Part shown: positions 22,546-31,643 of the stretch, in pieces
Layout of the letters: every line of letters starts with the position of its first letter
Position numbering within the stretch: position 1 is the stretch's first letter
Position numbers and translations under genes: made by a program
The notes under the pieces: generated by a model
Told to the model about the DNA's origin: nothing
The model's input: only the letters and a program-made list of their open reading frames with translations
Database searches by the model: none
Source: Mycobacterium sp. ITM-2016-00318
Lineage (GTDB): Bacteria > Actinomycetota > Actinomycetes > Mycobacteriales > Mycobacteriaceae
Assembly: GCF_002968285.2 (NCBI RefSeq)
Contig: NZ_CP134400.1
Location: 1,364,001-1,428,000, forward strand
Length of the DNA: 64,000 nt
Direction: 5' to 3'

Positions 22546-24014
22546 TTCACACAGTCGGGGTTGTCCGAGGCCGCCGTGATGATCGGCGACGGGGCAGGCG
22601 GGGCGTCCTCGCCCGTCGACTCGCTCGCCGCAGGATCGGCCGTCGCGAGCGTCGGGTCGGTGCCGTCGAGGCCGGATCCCGGTCCGGTGTAGTCGTTGCC
22701 GAGCACCACCCGAACGGTTCCCGGTGGCACGCTCGGGTCGGCGATGATCGGCAGTCCACCGAGATCCTTGGAAACCGCCTGCGCGCCAAGGTCGTCCGCC
22801 TTCTCCGCAAGTACCTGGCTGGTCTCAAGGACGCCCGCATCATGGTTGCCGAGGGGGCCCGGCGCGAAGCCGTTGTTGGTGAGCGCGGCCGACACCGCGG
22901 CGGCCAGGCCGTTGATGTCGGTGGCGTTGATCACCTCGGCTGCGGTCTTGGCGGGTGTGTAGGCGAGTTCCTCGGTCTTGCCCTTGTCCTGCTCCTGCAG
23001 CAGGCCGTCGACCCAGTCGCGCACCTCCGTGCCATCCACCCGCACGACGCTCTGCATTCCGTCGTCGCTCCAGCCGTTCTCGTCGAGCACCGGGATGGTG
23101 GCGAAGGCGACGTTGCCTGCCGCCAGCTTCTGCAGTTGTTCGGCGAACTGCATGACGTCCCAACCGTCGGACAGCACCACCGACCGTTGCACCGCTTCTT
23201 GCAGCCGGTTCAGTGTTGCCGGGCTCGACAGCGTCTTACCCGAGATCACCTGGTGCGCAAGCGAAGCCATCACCACTTGTTGGCGCACCACCCGGTCGAG
23301 GTCGCCGCGGGGCAGGTCGTGGCGCTGCCGCACGAAGCTCAGCGCCTGCGGTCCGTCCAGCTTCTGCCAGCCCGCCGGAAAATCTGCACCCGAAAGGGGC
23401 TCGTAGACAGGACTTTTGAGGCAGACATTGACGCCGCCGAGCGCGTCGGTGATCAGCGCGAAACCGAGCAGGCCGATCTCCGCGTAGTGGTCGACGGTGA
23501 CGCCGGTCAGATTCGCGACGGTCTTGATCAGTGCCTCGCGGCCCGCTTCGTTGGCTTCCGGCTCGGCGACCGACGGGTCGACGCCCTGCTCTTCGACCAG
23601 CTCCTTGAGCTTCTCCAGGTGCTCCGACCCGTAGACGCCGTTGATCTTCATCTTGCCGATGCCCGGCGCCTCGACGTAGGAGTCGCGCGGGATCGAGATC
23701 GCGGTCGCCGACTGCCCGTTGTTGGGGATGCGGATCAGGATGATGGTGTCGGTGTTGGTGGACTCGTCGTCACCGGCACGCAGAGTGGCCAGCTCGTCGG
23801 CCGACAGCGGGTTGCCGTGCGCGTCGGTGCGGCTGTCCAACCCGACCAGCAGGATGTCGATCGCACCGTCCTCCCCGCCGCCTCCGAGCGCCGCCGACGA
23901 GATGTGGTTGATGCCGGATTCGAACGACCGGATCTTGCTCCACGCCACGCCCGTGCCGATGACGATCGCCGCCGCGAGCATGACGGCAACGGTCCGGAAC
24001 AGGCGGGCGGGCAT
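22542..24014 (-). CDS. LytR-CpsA-Psr family cell-wall ligase (Lcp1-like)
   Basis: A 490-residue LCP protein: a signal-anchor helix at about 7-25, the LCP domain (DILLVGLDSRTDAHG, IPRDSYVEAPG, KINGVYGSEH, LSFVRQRHDLPRGDLDRVVRQQ) and a C-terminal LytR_C domain with VINATDINGLAAAVSAALTNNGF. The arginines of the RQRHD...DRVVRQQ segment bind polyprenyl pyrophosphate. The M. tuberculosis homologue Rv3267 is Lcp1, which ligates arabinogalactan to peptidoglycan. Divergent from rmlD and wbbL, which build the linker sugar it attaches. Confidence 0.9.
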   Translation of the reverse strand: MPARLFRTVAVMLAAAIVIGTGVAWSKIRSFESGINHISSAALGGGGEDGAIDILLVGLDSRTDAHGNPLSADELATLRAGDDESTNTDTIILIRIPNNGQSATAISIPRDSYVEAPGIGKMKINGVYGSEHLEKLKELVEEQGVDPSVAEPEANEAGREALIKTVANLTGVTVDHYAEIGLLGFALITDALGGVNVCLKSPVYEPLSGADFPAGWQKLDGPQALSFVRQRHDLPRGDLDRVVRQQVVMASLAHQVISGKTLSSPATLNRLQEAVQRSVVLSDGWDVMQFAEQLQKLAAGNVAFATIPVLDENGWSDDGMQSVVRVDGTEVRDWVDGLLQEQDKGKTEELAYTPAKTAAEVINATDINGLAAAVSAALTNNGFAPGPLGNHDAGVLETSQVLAEKADDLGAQAVSKDLGGLPIIADPSVPPGTVRVVLGNDYTGPGSGLDGTDPTLATADPAASESTGEDAPPAPSPIITAASDNPDCVN

Positions 24015-24081
24015 CAGCCCAGGTTACTTGGGGGAGAGGCGCAGAGCCGGTAGCCGCTGCCCGGCGTGCCAGACTCGGCGG

Positions 24082-24933
24082 ATGGCCAATCGCATGGTGA
24101 TCAGCGGAGCGGGCGGGCAGGTCGGGCGCGTCCTGGCCGCCGAAGCCGGCAGGCGGGGCCTCGACGTGCTGGCCCTGACCTCGGCGCAATGGGACATCAC
24201 CGACGCCGACGCAGCGCAGCGGATCGTTGCCCGCGGCGACGTCGTGGTCAACTGCGCGGCTTTCACCGCCGTGGATGCCGCCGAAAGCGAGCCCGAGCGC
24301 GCCCACGCCGTCAACGCCGTTGGGCCCGGCACCGTCGCGCGGGCGTGCGCGAGCGCGGGCGCCAGGATGATCCACATCTCCACCGACTATGTATTCGACG
24401 GGTCGTTCGACGGGGCGCCCCGGCCCTACGACGTCGACGACCCGACGCGGCCCCTCAGCGTTTACGGCAAGACCAAGCTGGCGGGGGAGCAGGCGGTGCA
24501 CGCCGCGCTGCCCGACGCCCACGTGGTGCGGACGGCGTGGGTGTACACCGGCGCCGGTTCGGACTTCGTCGGCGTCATGAGGCGGCTGGCGGCCGGCGAC
24601 GGTCCCGTCAACGTGGTGGTCGACCAGATCGGTTCGCCGACCTACAGCGCAGATCTGGTGTCTGCTCTGCTAGAGATCGCCGGCCGGCCGGCGACGCCGC
24701 CGCTGCTGCATGTCGCCAACGAGGGCGCGGCGAGCCGGTTCGAGCAGGCGCGCCTGGTGTTCGAGGGTGTCGGCGCCGATCCGGACAGGGTGCTGCCCGC
24801 GGCCGCAGAGGACATGCCGCGGCCTGCGGCCCGCCCGCCGTACTCGGCGCTGTCGAACCGTGCTGCGGCCTCTGCGGGGCAGACGCCGCTGCGGCCGTGG
24901 CGCGACGCGTTGGCCGCGGCGTTGGCCGATTGA
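24082..24933 (+). CDS. rmlD: dTDP-4-dehydrorhamnose reductase RmlD
   Basis: A 283-residue extended SDR: GAGGQVG at 9-15, VVNCAAFTAVDAAE, STDYVFDG, and the catalytic YGKTKLAGE. It reduces dTDP-4-keto-L-rhamnose to dTDP-L-rhamnose with NADPH, supplying the rhamnose of the arabinogalactan linker. ATG 24082 is chosen because it begins the Rossmann strand; a longer frame upstream is antisense to the lcp gene. wbbL follows after 22 bp. Equivalent to Rv3266c. Confidence 0.93.
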   Translation: MANRMVISGAGGQVGRVLAAEAGRRGLDVLALTSAQWDITDADAAQRIVARGDVVVNCAAFTAVDAAESEPERAHAVNAVGPGTVARACASAGARMIHISTDYVFDGSFDGAPRPYDVDDPTRPLSVYGKTKLAGEQAVHAALPDAHVVRTAWVYTGAGSDFVGVMRRLAAGDGPVNVVVDQIGSPTYSADLVSALLEIAGRPATPPLLHVANEGAASRFEQARLVFEGVGADPDRVLPAAAEDMPRPAARPPYSALSNRAAASAGQTPLRPWRDALAAALAD

Positions 24934-24955
24934 TCCTCCCGCTACCCTCGACGCC

Positions 24956-25864
24956 GTGAGCGACGAATTGACGGTGGTTACGGTGACGTACTCACCCGGC
25001 CCTCACCTGGGCCGATTCCTCGCCACGCTGGCACATGCCACCGAACGGCCAGTGGCCGTGATCATGGCCGACAACGGCTCGACCGACGGCAGCCCGGAGG
25101 AAGCGCTCGAGCGATTTCCCAATACCCGGTTGCTGCGCACCGGTGCAAACCTGGGTTACGGCTCCGCGGTGAACCGTGCCGTCGCCGAACTTCGCAGGGA
25201 CGCCGTTGACCTCGACCTCTTCATCGTCGCCAACCCAGACGTGCAATGGGGCCCCGGCAGCATCGACGCGATGCTCGAGGCTGCGGGCCGATGGCCAAGG
25301 GCGGCGTCGCTGGGGCCGCTGATCCGTGACCCCGACGGTTCGGTCTACCCGTCGGCCCGCCACCAACCAAGCATCATCCGCGGCGGCATGCATGCGGTCG
25401 TCGGTCCGGTGTGGCGGACCAACCCATGGACAGCCGCCTACCGGCAGGACCGGTTGGAGCCCAGCGAACGCCAGGTCGGATGGCTGTCGGGCTCGTGCCT
25501 GTTGCTGCGCGGGGCCGCATTCGATGAGGTAGGCGGCTTCGACGAGCGCTATTTCATGTACATGGAAGACGTCGACCTGGGAGATCGGCTCGAGAAGGCC
25601 GGCTGGCAGAACGTATACGTCCCCGCGGCAGAGGTTTTGCATGACAAGGGTCACTCCACCGGCCGCGACCCCGCCCGCAACTTGGCCGCGCACCATCGCA
25701 GTACCTACACTTTTCTCGCCGATCGGTACAACAGGCGGTGGCAGGCGCCGCTGAGGTGGACGATGAGGGGCGCGCTCGCGGCGCGTTCGCGGCTGGTGGT
25801 CAGACTCCGCGCACGCGAGGAGCGAGACAGACGCAGTCGGCGGAAGGCGAGAGGACAGGTCTAA
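24956..25864 (+). CDS. wbbL: Rhamnosyltransferase WbbL
   Basis: A 302-residue GT2 enzyme: VVTVTYSPGPHL, ADNGSTDGSPEEAL, the metal-binding ANPDV, GSCLLLRGAAFDEVGGFDERYFMYMEDVDL and a C-terminal helical region. WbbL transfers rhamnose from dTDP-rhamnose to decaprenyl-PP-GlcNAc, building the linker between peptidoglycan and arabinogalactan. TACCCT at 24943-24948 lies 7 nt before the GTG, a possible leaderless -10. The next gene starts 1 bp after the stop. Equivalent to Rv3265c. Confidence 0.92.
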   Translation: MSDELTVVTVTYSPGPHLGRFLATLAHATERPVAVIMADNGSTDGSPEEALERFPNTRLLRTGANLGYGSAVNRAVAELRRDAVDLDLFIVANPDVQWGPGSIDAMLEAAGRWPRAASLGPLIRDPDGSVYPSARHQPSIIRGGMHAVVGPVWRTNPWTAAYRQDRLEPSERQVGWLSGSCLLLRGAAFDEVGGFDERYFMYMEDVDLGDRLEKAGWQNVYVPAAEVLHDKGHSTGRDPARNLAAHHRSTYTFLADRYNRRWQAPLRWTMRGALAARSRLVVRLRAREERDRRSRRKARGQV

Positions 25865-25865
25865 C

Positions 25866-26954
25866 GTGGCGGATTCCATAGACCCACGTGGCGTGGACGC
25901 CGTCATCCTCGTCGGCGGGCAGGGGACCCGGCTGCGGCCGCTCACCCTTTCGGCGCCCAAACCGATGCTGCCGACGGCCGGGCTCCCGTTTTTGACCCAT
26001 CTGCTGTCGCGGATCGCCGCGGCCGGGATCGAGCACGTCATCCTCGGCACCTCCTATAAGGCGGGCGTCTTCGAGTCGGAGTTCGGTGACGGCTCGAAGC
26101 TGGGCCTGCAGATCACCTACGTGGTCGAGGAGGAGCCGATGGGCACCGGCGGCGCGATCGCCAACGTCGCCCACAAGCTGAGGCACGACACCGTGATGGT
26201 CTTCAACGGCGACGTGCTGTCGGGCGCCGACCTGGGAGCGCTGCTCACCACTCATCACGACCACGGCGCCGACGTCACCCTGCATCTGGTCCGCGTCGGC
26301 GACCCGCGGGCGTTCGGTTGCGTGCCCACCGATTCCGACGGAGTGGTCACCGCCTTCCTGGAGAAGACCGAGGATCCGCCGACCGACCAGGTCAACGCAG
26401 GCTGCTACGTGTTCAAGCGCAAGGTGATCGACCGTTTGCCCAAGGGCCGAGCGCTCTCGGTTGAGCGTGAGGTGTTCCCGCAACTGCTGGCAGAGGGCTA
26501 CAAGCTGTGCGGGCACGTCGACGCCTCGTACTGGCGCGACATGGGGACGCCGGAGGATTTCGTCCGCGGCAGCTCCGACCTTGTTCGCGGCATTGCGCCG
26601 TCGCCTGCGCTGCACGGCCACCGTGGCGAGTCGCTGGTGCACGACGGCGCCGCGGTCGCCCCCGGGGCACTGCTGATCGGCGGCACCGTCGTCGGCAGGG
26701 GCGCCGAGATCGGTCCTGGCGCACGACTCGACGGCGCGGTGATCTTCGACGGGGTGCGCGTCGAAGCGGGATCGGTGATCGAACGGTCGATCATCGGTTT
26801 CGGCGCCCGCATCGGTCCGCGCGCCCTCATCCGCGACGGCGTGATCGGCGACGGCGCCGACATCGGCGCGCGGTGTGAACTGTTGCGCGGCGCCCGGGTG
26901 TGGCCGGGGGTGGCCATCCCCGACGGCGGCATCCGCTACTCGACCGACGTCTGA
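25866..26954 (+). CDS. manB: Mannose-1-phosphate guanylyltransferase
   Basis: A 362-residue sugar-nucleotidyltransferase: the signature LVGGQGTRLRPLTLSAPKP, VFNGDVLSG, then a C-terminal left-handed beta-helix of hexapeptide repeats (GTVVGRGAEIGPGARLDGAVIF and following). It makes GDP-mannose from mannose-1-phosphate and GTP for PIM, LM and LAM. Named manB (Rv3264c) in M. tuberculosis, manC in other schemes. Start is GTG; it is in an operon with rmlD and wbbL and its 3' end overlaps the convergent Nudix gene by 19 bp. Confidence 0.9.
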   Translation: MADSIDPRGVDAVILVGGQGTRLRPLTLSAPKPMLPTAGLPFLTHLLSRIAAAGIEHVILGTSYKAGVFESEFGDGSKLGLQITYVVEEEPMGTGGAIANVAHKLRHDTVMVFNGDVLSGADLGALLTTHHDHGADVTLHLVRVGDPRAFGCVPTDSDGVVTAFLEKTEDPPTDQVNAGCYVFKRKVIDRLPKGRALSVEREVFPQLLAEGYKLCGHVDASYWRDMGTPEDFVRGSSDLVRGIAPSPALHGHRGESLVHDGAAVAPGALLIGGTVVGRGAEIGPGARLDGAVIFDGVRVEAGSVIERSIIGFGARIGPRALIRDGVIGDGADIGARCELLRGARVWPGVAIPDGGIRYSTDV

Positions 26955-27481
26955 CGAGCCGCCGCGGCGGCCAGCTGCGCCAGCCCGAAGTCGGTGCCAT
27001 CGGGGAGCGTGGCGAGCGGCCACCAGCGCAGGTCCAAGGACTCGTCACTGCAGACGATCTCAGCGCCCTCAGGGGCGTGGGCGATGAATTGCAGGTCCAG
27101 GTGACGGGTCGGCACGCCGAGCGAACAGGTCACCGGATGCACGTGGATCGCCGCGATGGCGGGATCGACTGTCAGCCCTGCGATTCCGGACTCCTCCGAG
27201 GCTTCGCGCAGGGCGGCGGAGACGATATCGGCATCGCCGTCGTCGCAATGCCCTCCGAGCTGCAACCAGCGACCGACTCGGGGATGCAGCGTGAGCACCG
27301 CGTGCGTCGCGGTGTGGTCGAGCACCAGCGCCGAGGCCGTGATGTGACCCGGCGCGCACTCCCGCTTACAGGCGTCGTCGCGGGCCAGCACGAACGACAG
27401 CACCGCATGCCGCAGTGTGTCCTGCGCGGGGTCGGGCGCGTGCCACCCAGTCAGCGCTTCGACGACGGACTCGCGCAGCAT
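26936..27481 (-). CDS. Nudix hydrolase
   Basis: A 181-residue protein with a Nudix box beginning GHCDDGDADIVSAALREASEESGI (GX5EX7REUXEEXGU with Asp in place of the first Glu). These enzymes hydrolyse nucleoside diphosphate derivatives; the substrate is unknown. ATG 27481 (MLRESVVEAL) is preferred because GAGGAG is 7 nt upstream; ATG 27484 is adjacent. The upstream 80 bp is a tandem repeat of this same initiation region. It follows fbiB and is probably cotranscribed. Overlaps manB tail-to-tail by 19 bp. Confidence 0.82.
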   Translation of the reverse strand: MLRESVVEALTGWHAPDPAQDTLRHAVLSFVLARDDACKRECAPGHITASALVLDHTATHAVLTLHPRVGRWLQLGGHCDDGDADIVSAALREASEESGIAGLTVDPAIAAIHVHPVTCSLGVPTRHLDLQFIAHAPEGAEIVCSDESLDLRWWPLATLPDGTDFGLAQLAAAAARQTSVE

Positions 27482-27534
27482 CATTGTGCTCCTCGCGTGC
27501 GCAGCATCAATTGTGCTCCTCGCGTGCGCAGCAT
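27481..27534 (-). other. Possible 17-codon leader ORF before the Nudix gene
   Basis: Within the repeat, ATG 27534 with GAGGAG 8 nt upstream opens a frame encoding MLRTRGAQ twice, with a leucine between, then TGA at 27483-27481. That stop overlaps the Nudix ATGATG start. If translated it would couple or compete with Nudix initiation. This is inference; it may simply be a by-product of slippage. Confidence 0.4.
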
Positions 27535-27559
27535 CAATTGTGCTCCTCGCGTGCGCAGC
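27483..27559 (-). repeat. 27-bp tandem repeat carrying a ribosome binding site and start codon
   Basis: Two full 27-bp units (27483-27509, 27510-27536) and a 23-bp partial unit (27537-27559), identical over their length. On the minus strand each contains GAGGAG (27489-27494, 27516-27521, 27543-27548), and the junctions read CACAATTGATGCTGCGC, mimicking the true Nudix start CACAATGATGCTGCGC. It fills the gap between the fbiB stop and the Nudix start. Confidence 0.9.
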
Positions 27560-27566
27560 CCCGCCT

Positions 27567-28907
27567 TCACTTGCGCACCAGGAGCCCCTCGGTCGACGCC
27601 GGTTCCCGCGGACCCGACGGCTCCGCCGGGTACCCGACGGCGATAGCCCCAAGCGGTTCCCAGTCACTCGGCAGATTCAGCTCGGAGCGCACGAGATCAG
27701 CGGCGAATATCGTCGATCCGATCCAGCAGCTCCCCACCGCGCGGACCGCCAGCGCGACGAGCAGCGCCTGCACGGCGGCGCCAACCGCGACCGTGAACAT
27801 GGTGTGCTCGGCGGCGGTCCGGTCCGCGTCGGGATAGCTGTGCGCGCCGTCCGGCACGAGGAACGGGATAACCAGTTCGGGTGCTTCGTAAAGGATCTGG
27901 CCGCGGCCGACCCGGCGCTCGAGGGCCTCGGCTGACACGCCGTCACTCGAAAGGTCGGCGCGCCACTTGTCCTTCATCCTGTCCAGCAGGCGGGTCCGGG
28001 TCGCGCTGTCGGCCAGCCACACGAACCGCACCGGGCGGGTGTGATGCGGGGCGGGCGCGGTGAGTGCCTCTGCGACGGCGTCCTCGATGATGCCGGGCGG
28101 GACGGGCTCGTCGCTGAATCGCCGGACCGAACGGCGCAACATCTGCGCCTGGCGCCGGCCCATCGCGAGCGACTCTTCGGTGCCGAGCCAGAACAGGTCT
28201 TCCTCGCCGGAACGCAGCAGTGTGTGCGCATTGGATCCGTTGTCGTGCAGGGACAGACCACGCACGACCGCGACGGGAATACCGGTCAGCTTGCCCTTGA
28301 CCAGGTCGGCGGCCGCAGCGATCTCGTCGGCGACAGCGACCTCGGTGACGACGAGCTCATTGCCGTGCACATCGTGGCTACCCGCGTAACCGTGCAACAC
28401 GGTCAGGCCCGCCGCGCCGATGGCGGCATCGATTTGGCCGTTGCGCCAGGCCCTGCCCATCGTGTCGGTGACGACAACGCCGACGGTCACGCCGAGCCGA
28501 TCGCGCAGCCCGTCGCGCAGTGCCGCGGCGCTGCCGTCGGGATCCACAGGAAGCAGGGCGAGTTCGGTCGCGCCGACGTTTGAGCCGTCCACTCCTGCCG
28601 CGGCCTGCACGATGCCGAGGTTGTTCTCGGTGATCAGCGTGCGGCCCTTGCGCGCAAGTACTCTAACCGCCTCCTCGTCGATCAGCTTGCGGCGCAGCCT
28701 GTCTCGCTCTTCCGGGTCCTGCGGCGCCGCCACGATGCGGCCCTCGCATTTGGACAGCACCTTGCTGGTGACCACCACGACGTCGTCGTCGCGCAGCCAC
28801 GGTGCGGCGGTGGCGAGCGCCGCGACGAGATCGTCGCCCGGCCGGAACTCGGGTAGCCCGGTCACCGGAAGCAATTCGACAGCGGCGGCAGCGCCGTGCT
28901 CGGTCAC
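27567..28907 (-). CDS. fbiB: Coenzyme F420:L-glutamate ligase FbiB
   Basis: A 446-residue two-domain protein. The N-terminal half (about 1-245) is the F420-0:gamma-glutamyl ligase fold ([46 protein letters not shown]); the C-terminal half is a nitroreductase-like FMN domain ([22 protein letters not shown]) that also reduces dehydro-F420. It adds the poly-gamma-glutamate tail. GTG 28907 overlaps the fbiA stop (GTGA). Equivalent to Rv3262. Confidence 0.93.
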   Translation of the reverse strand: MTEHGAAAAVELLPVTGLPEFRPGDDLVAALATAAPWLRDDDVVVVTSKVLSKCEGRIVAAPQDPEERDRLRRKLIDEEAVRVLARKGRTLITENNLGIVQAAAGVDGSNVGATELALLPVDPDGSAAALRDGLRDRLGVTVGVVVTDTMGRAWRNGQIDAAIGAAGLTVLHGYAGSHDVHGNELVVTEVAVADEIAAAADLVKGKLTGIPVAVVRGLSLHDNGSNAHTLLRSGEEDLFWLGTEESLAMGRRQAQMLRRSVRRFSDEPVPPGIIEDAVAEALTAPAPHHTRPVRFVWLADSATRTRLLDRMKDKWRADLSSDGVSAEALERRVGRGQILYEAPELVIPFLVPDGAHSYPDADRTAAEHTMFTVAVGAAVQALLVALAVRAVGSCWIGSTIFAADLVRSELNLPSDWEPLGAIAVGYPAEPSGPREPASTEGLLVRK

Positions 28908-29890
28908 GGTTTGACTCCCGCCAGATCCAATCCCGCGCGGACCATTTCGGCCGTCACCGACGGATCGGTCATCAGCAGGGGTACCGACCGCACGTCGACT
29001 CCGGCGACCTCGGCGTCGTCGCCCTCGTGCACCAGCCAGCCGTCGAGAATGCCGACACCGGACCGAGCGCCGTAGTGGCTGCCGACGGCCTCCGAGGTGC
29101 TGGCCACCCCGATGACCGACAGGCATTCATCTGCCATGCCGCGCAACGGTTTTCCTGCGACGATGGGTGAGAAGCCGATGACCTGTGCCGATGTCGACCG
29201 AAGTGCTCCCCGGATGCCGGGGATCGCGAAGATGGAGCCGATGCTGACCACCGGGTTGGATGGTGCCAGCAGCACCACGTCGGCCGACGCGATCGCATCG
29301 GTGACACCGGGGCCCGCCGTGGCCTTGTCCGCGCCGACGAAAGCGAAGCTGTGCGTCGGCACCTGCGCGCGGTAGCGCACCCACCACTCCTGGAAGTGGA
29401 TCGCCTTCCGGTCGCCGGTCGTGGGATCGGTGATGACGACGTGGGTTTCGCTGCGGTCGTCGCTGGCGGGCAGCAGGTGGGCGCCGGGGGACCAGCGCTT
29501 GCACAACGCCTCGGTGACCTCAGACAGCGGATAGCCCGCCCTAAGCATCTGACTGCGGACCAGATGGGTGGCGAGGTCTCGGTCGCCGAGGCCGAACCAG
29601 TCCGGCTGCACCCCGTAGGCCGCGAGCTCCTCCTTGGCATGCCAAGTCTCGTCGCGATGTCCCCACCCGCGCTCGGGATCGATTCCGCCGCCGAGGGTGT
29701 ACATGCAGGTGTCCAGGTCCGGGCAGATGCGCACGCCGTACATCCATGCGTCGTCGCCGATGTTGACGACGGCAGAAAGCGAATGATCTTGTGGTTCCGC
29801 GCGTGCGAACTGCCCGAGGCCGAGCAGGTGCTGGACGCCCAACAGGAACCGCGCACCACCGACCCCGCCGACCAGAACGGTGACCTTCAC
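28904..29890 (-). CDS. fbiA: 2-phospho-L-lactate / EPPG transferase FbiA
   Basis: A 328-residue CofD-family enzyme: [22 protein letters not shown] at the N terminus, [27 protein letters not shown], and [17 protein letters not shown]. It transfers the phosphoenolpyruvyl/lactyl moiety from the guanylyl donor to Fo, giving dehydro-F420-0 in mycobacteria. GTG 29890 matches the family start, and TAGTGT 8 nt upstream (29899-29904, minus strand) supports a leaderless transcript from there; GTG 29917 would add 9 residues. First gene of the fbiA-fbiB operon. Equivalent to Rv3261. Confidence 0.92.
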   Translation of the reverse strand: MKVTVLVGGVGGARFLLGVQHLLGLGQFARAEPQDHSLSAVVNIGDDAWMYGVRICPDLDTCMYTLGGGIDPERGWGHRDETWHAKEELAAYGVQPDWFGLGDRDLATHLVRSQMLRAGYPLSEVTEALCKRWSPGAHLLPASDDRSETHVVITDPTTGDRKAIHFQEWWVRYRAQVPTHSFAFVGADKATAGPGVTDAIASADVVLLAPSNPVVSIGSIFAIPGIRGALRSTSAQVIGFSPIVAGKPLRGMADECLSVIGVASTSEAVGSHYGARSGVGILDGWLVHEGDDAEVAGVDVRSVPLLMTDPSVTAEMVRAGLDLAGVKP

Positions 29891-30203
29891 ACCGATCGAC
29901 ACTAGGCCTTGGGTCACGATGAGGTCTCGGCAGCCGCACTATATCGAACTGTGACAGACACGCCGGAGCTGGAATTTCGGCGGACACGCCGAATCGAGAT
30001 AACGAGATGGTATGAAAATCGGTTCCAACGCTTGACCCCGGCAGCTAACAAGTGTGTAATCACACCAGTGTCATTTTTCGGTTGGCCGGCCGGTTCCGGT
30101 GTCGCAGACCGAGATTCGATCACTTGTTCGAATTGAAGAGGTCGCACATCTCCATCGTGGGACTCCATAGCGTTTCAGCGATACCTAGGTGAGGAGGGGG
30201 AAG
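29891..30203. promoter_or_regulatory. Divergent promoter region fbiA / whiB2
   Basis: A 313-bp gap with lower GC. It contains the minus-strand TAGTGT before fbiA and the long untranslated leader of whiB2. GAGGAGGGGG at about 30191-30200 is a strong ribosome binding site for whiB2. No gene or clear operator is seen; exact whiB2 promoter elements cannot be assigned by eye. Confidence 0.5.
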
Positions 30204-30602
30204 ATGTCTTTTGAGCAGGTCGATTTCGGCCACCACATTCGGTTCGAGAACCGCATGCTCGGCTTCGTAGACAACGTCCCGCACACCAATACCGGCCCGG
30301 CACCGATGACGTCCCTCGGACGTCCCCAACTGAGTTTGGTGCCGGAACGTCCGGAACTCGATGCCATTGCGCCGGCAACGCCGGACGACGAATGGCAGGA
30401 GCGCGCACTGTGTGCGCAGACCGATCCCGAGGCGTTCTTCCCCGAGAAGGGTGGCTCGACCCGGGAGGCCAAGCGCATCTGCCAGGGCTGCGAGGTGCGC
30501 GATGCGTGCCTTGACTACGCCCTGGCCCACGATGAGCGCTTCGGCATCTGGGGCGGCCTCTCCGAACGGGAGCGCCGCCGCCTCAAGCGCGGCATCATCT
30601 GA
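30204..30602 (+). CDS. whiB2: WhiB-family Fe-S transcription factor WhiB2 (WhmD)
   Basis: A 132-residue Wbl protein with four cluster cysteines Cys70, Cys93, Cys96 and Cys102 (C...CxxC...C), the GIWGG turn at 114-118 and a basic ERERRRLKRG tail for DNA contact. The 4Fe-4S protein binds SigA region 4 and controls septation and division genes; WhmD is essential in M. smegmatis. ATG 30204 with GAGGAGGGGG upstream is preferred over GTG 30189. Convergent with the next gene, 9 bp apart. Equivalent to Rv3260c. Confidence 0.93.
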   Translation: MSFEQVDFGHHIRFENRMLGFVDNVPHTNTGPAPMTSLGRPQLSLVPERPELDAIAPATPDDEWQERALCAQTDPEAFFPEKGGSTREAKRICQGCEVRDACLDYALAHDERFGIWGGLSERERRRLKRGII

Positions 30603-30611
30603 GCGCGCGAC

Positions 30612-31034
30612 TCACTCGTCGTCGATCGAAGGGTCGATGACGGACGGTTCGACGCCCAGATACGTGGCCACCTGGGCCACAAGGACCTCATGCAGTAGAT
30701 CGGCGAGCTCGATGGTGTCCTTCGCGCGGCGCTCGATCGGCTTGCGGAACAACACAATTCGCGCGCGAGTCGAGTTGCCGCGCACGTCCACGCCCGCGGG
30801 TATCAGCCGGGCAAGCGCGATCGGGCCGTCGGCCACCACCTCGGGTGGCCACTGAACGCTTTCAGGATCCTTGGGCGACATTCGCGGGATCTCGTCGACG
30901 GCGACGTCGAGTGTGCTCACCCGGTCCTGCCAGCGCCGTTCGATCGGCTCGTAGGCCTCCAGCACCGCCATGTCGAACCGCTCGGCCCGGCTGCGCCAGC
31001 CGGGCACGCTGGGTGGAAGCAGCGGGCCGCGCAT
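30612..31034 (-). CDS. Metallopeptidase-fold family protein with degenerate motif
   Basis: A 140-residue actinobacterial protein similar to Rv3259 and placed in the minimal zincin-like family (as I recall, PF06262). The region LADLLHEVLVAQVATYLG sits where HExxH would be, but only HE is kept, so zinc protease activity is doubtful. ATG 31034 (MRGPLLPP) matches the remembered homologue; an upstream ATG at 31109 adds an arginine-rich stretch. Divergent from the DUF3499 gene. Function unknown. Confidence 0.75.
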   Translation of the reverse strand: MRGPLLPPSVPGWRSRAERFDMAVLEAYEPIERRWQDRVSTLDVAVDEIPRMSPKDPESVQWPPEVVADGPIALARLIPAGVDVRGNSTRARIVLFRKPIERRAKDTIELADLLHEVLVAQVATYLGVEPSVIDPSIDDE

Positions 31035-31164
31035 GTCGCGGCCTCGGCGTGATCGCCGCAGATTCCGCTCGGCCACCTGAAGAACTGTAACGGTTGGAAG
31101 TCGGCGCACAGACCGCTGCGTGTCCGGTGCCCTGCGGGGTTTGTCCCGCGATAGCCTTCCGTTC

Positions 31165-31578
31165 GTGAATGTTCCCCGTCGCTGCTGCAGGCCCGGGTGT
31201 CCCCACTATGCGGTCGCGACATTGACGTTCGTCTACTCCGATTCCACGGCGGTGGTTGGTCCGCTTGCCACGGTCTCGGAGCCACATTCCTGGGACCTCT
31301 GCGTGAACCACGCGGGCCGGATCACCGCCCCGCGGGGCTGGGAACTCGTTCGCCACGCGGGGCCGCTGCCCGCCCATCCCGACGAAGACGACCTGATTGC
31401 TCTCGCCGAGGCCGTGCGCGAGGGGCGCGAAGCTCCCATGGGCGGAATCGCGGCCGGTTTCACCGATCCGGTCACCGGCGCCCACGGCGGCGCGTTGATG
31501 GCGCCGCCCGCTCCGCGGCCCGAGACGAATGGCCGCAGGCGTGGTCACCTACGGGTGCTACCGGACCCTTCTGAGTAG
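31165..31578 (+). CDS. DUF3499 protein
   Basis: A 137-residue actinobacterial protein. The N terminus RRCCRPGCPHYAVATLTFVYSDSTAVVGPL carries a C-x3-C pair and a later Cys in WDLCVNHAGR that resemble a small metal-binding ribbon; the C-terminal third is Pro/Ala/Gly-rich and probably disordered. TAGCCT at 31152-31157 is 7 nt before GTG 31165, supporting that start and a leaderless mRNA. Upstream of pmmA by 65 bp. Function unknown. Equivalent to Rv3258c. Confidence 0.82.
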   Translation: MNVPRRCCRPGCPHYAVATLTFVYSDSTAVVGPLATVSEPHSWDLCVNHAGRITAPRGWELVRHAGPLPAHPDEDDLIALAEAVREGREAPMGGIAAGFTDPVTGAHGGALMAPPAPRPETNGRRRGHLRVLPDPSE

Positions 31579-31604
31579 TTTGGGGTAGCTTTCGCCGCGG
31601 CGGA

Positions 31605-31610
31605 TAGGCT
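31605..31610 (+). promoter_or_regulatory. pmmA: Candidate -10 element of pmmA
   Basis: TAGGCT lies about 33 nt before the pmmA ATG, followed by a GAGGAG ribosome binding site 7-8 nt before the start. No convincing -35 is seen at 17 bp. It would start the pmmA-TobH-manA transcript. Confidence 0.4.
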
Positions 31611-31643
31611 GGCGCCAGCAGCCAAGAATCCACGAGGAGATCA

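Noticed and set aside
27483..27559. Tandem repeat as a CRISPR remnant
   Set aside because: Units are directly adjacent with no spacers and they contain coding start signals.
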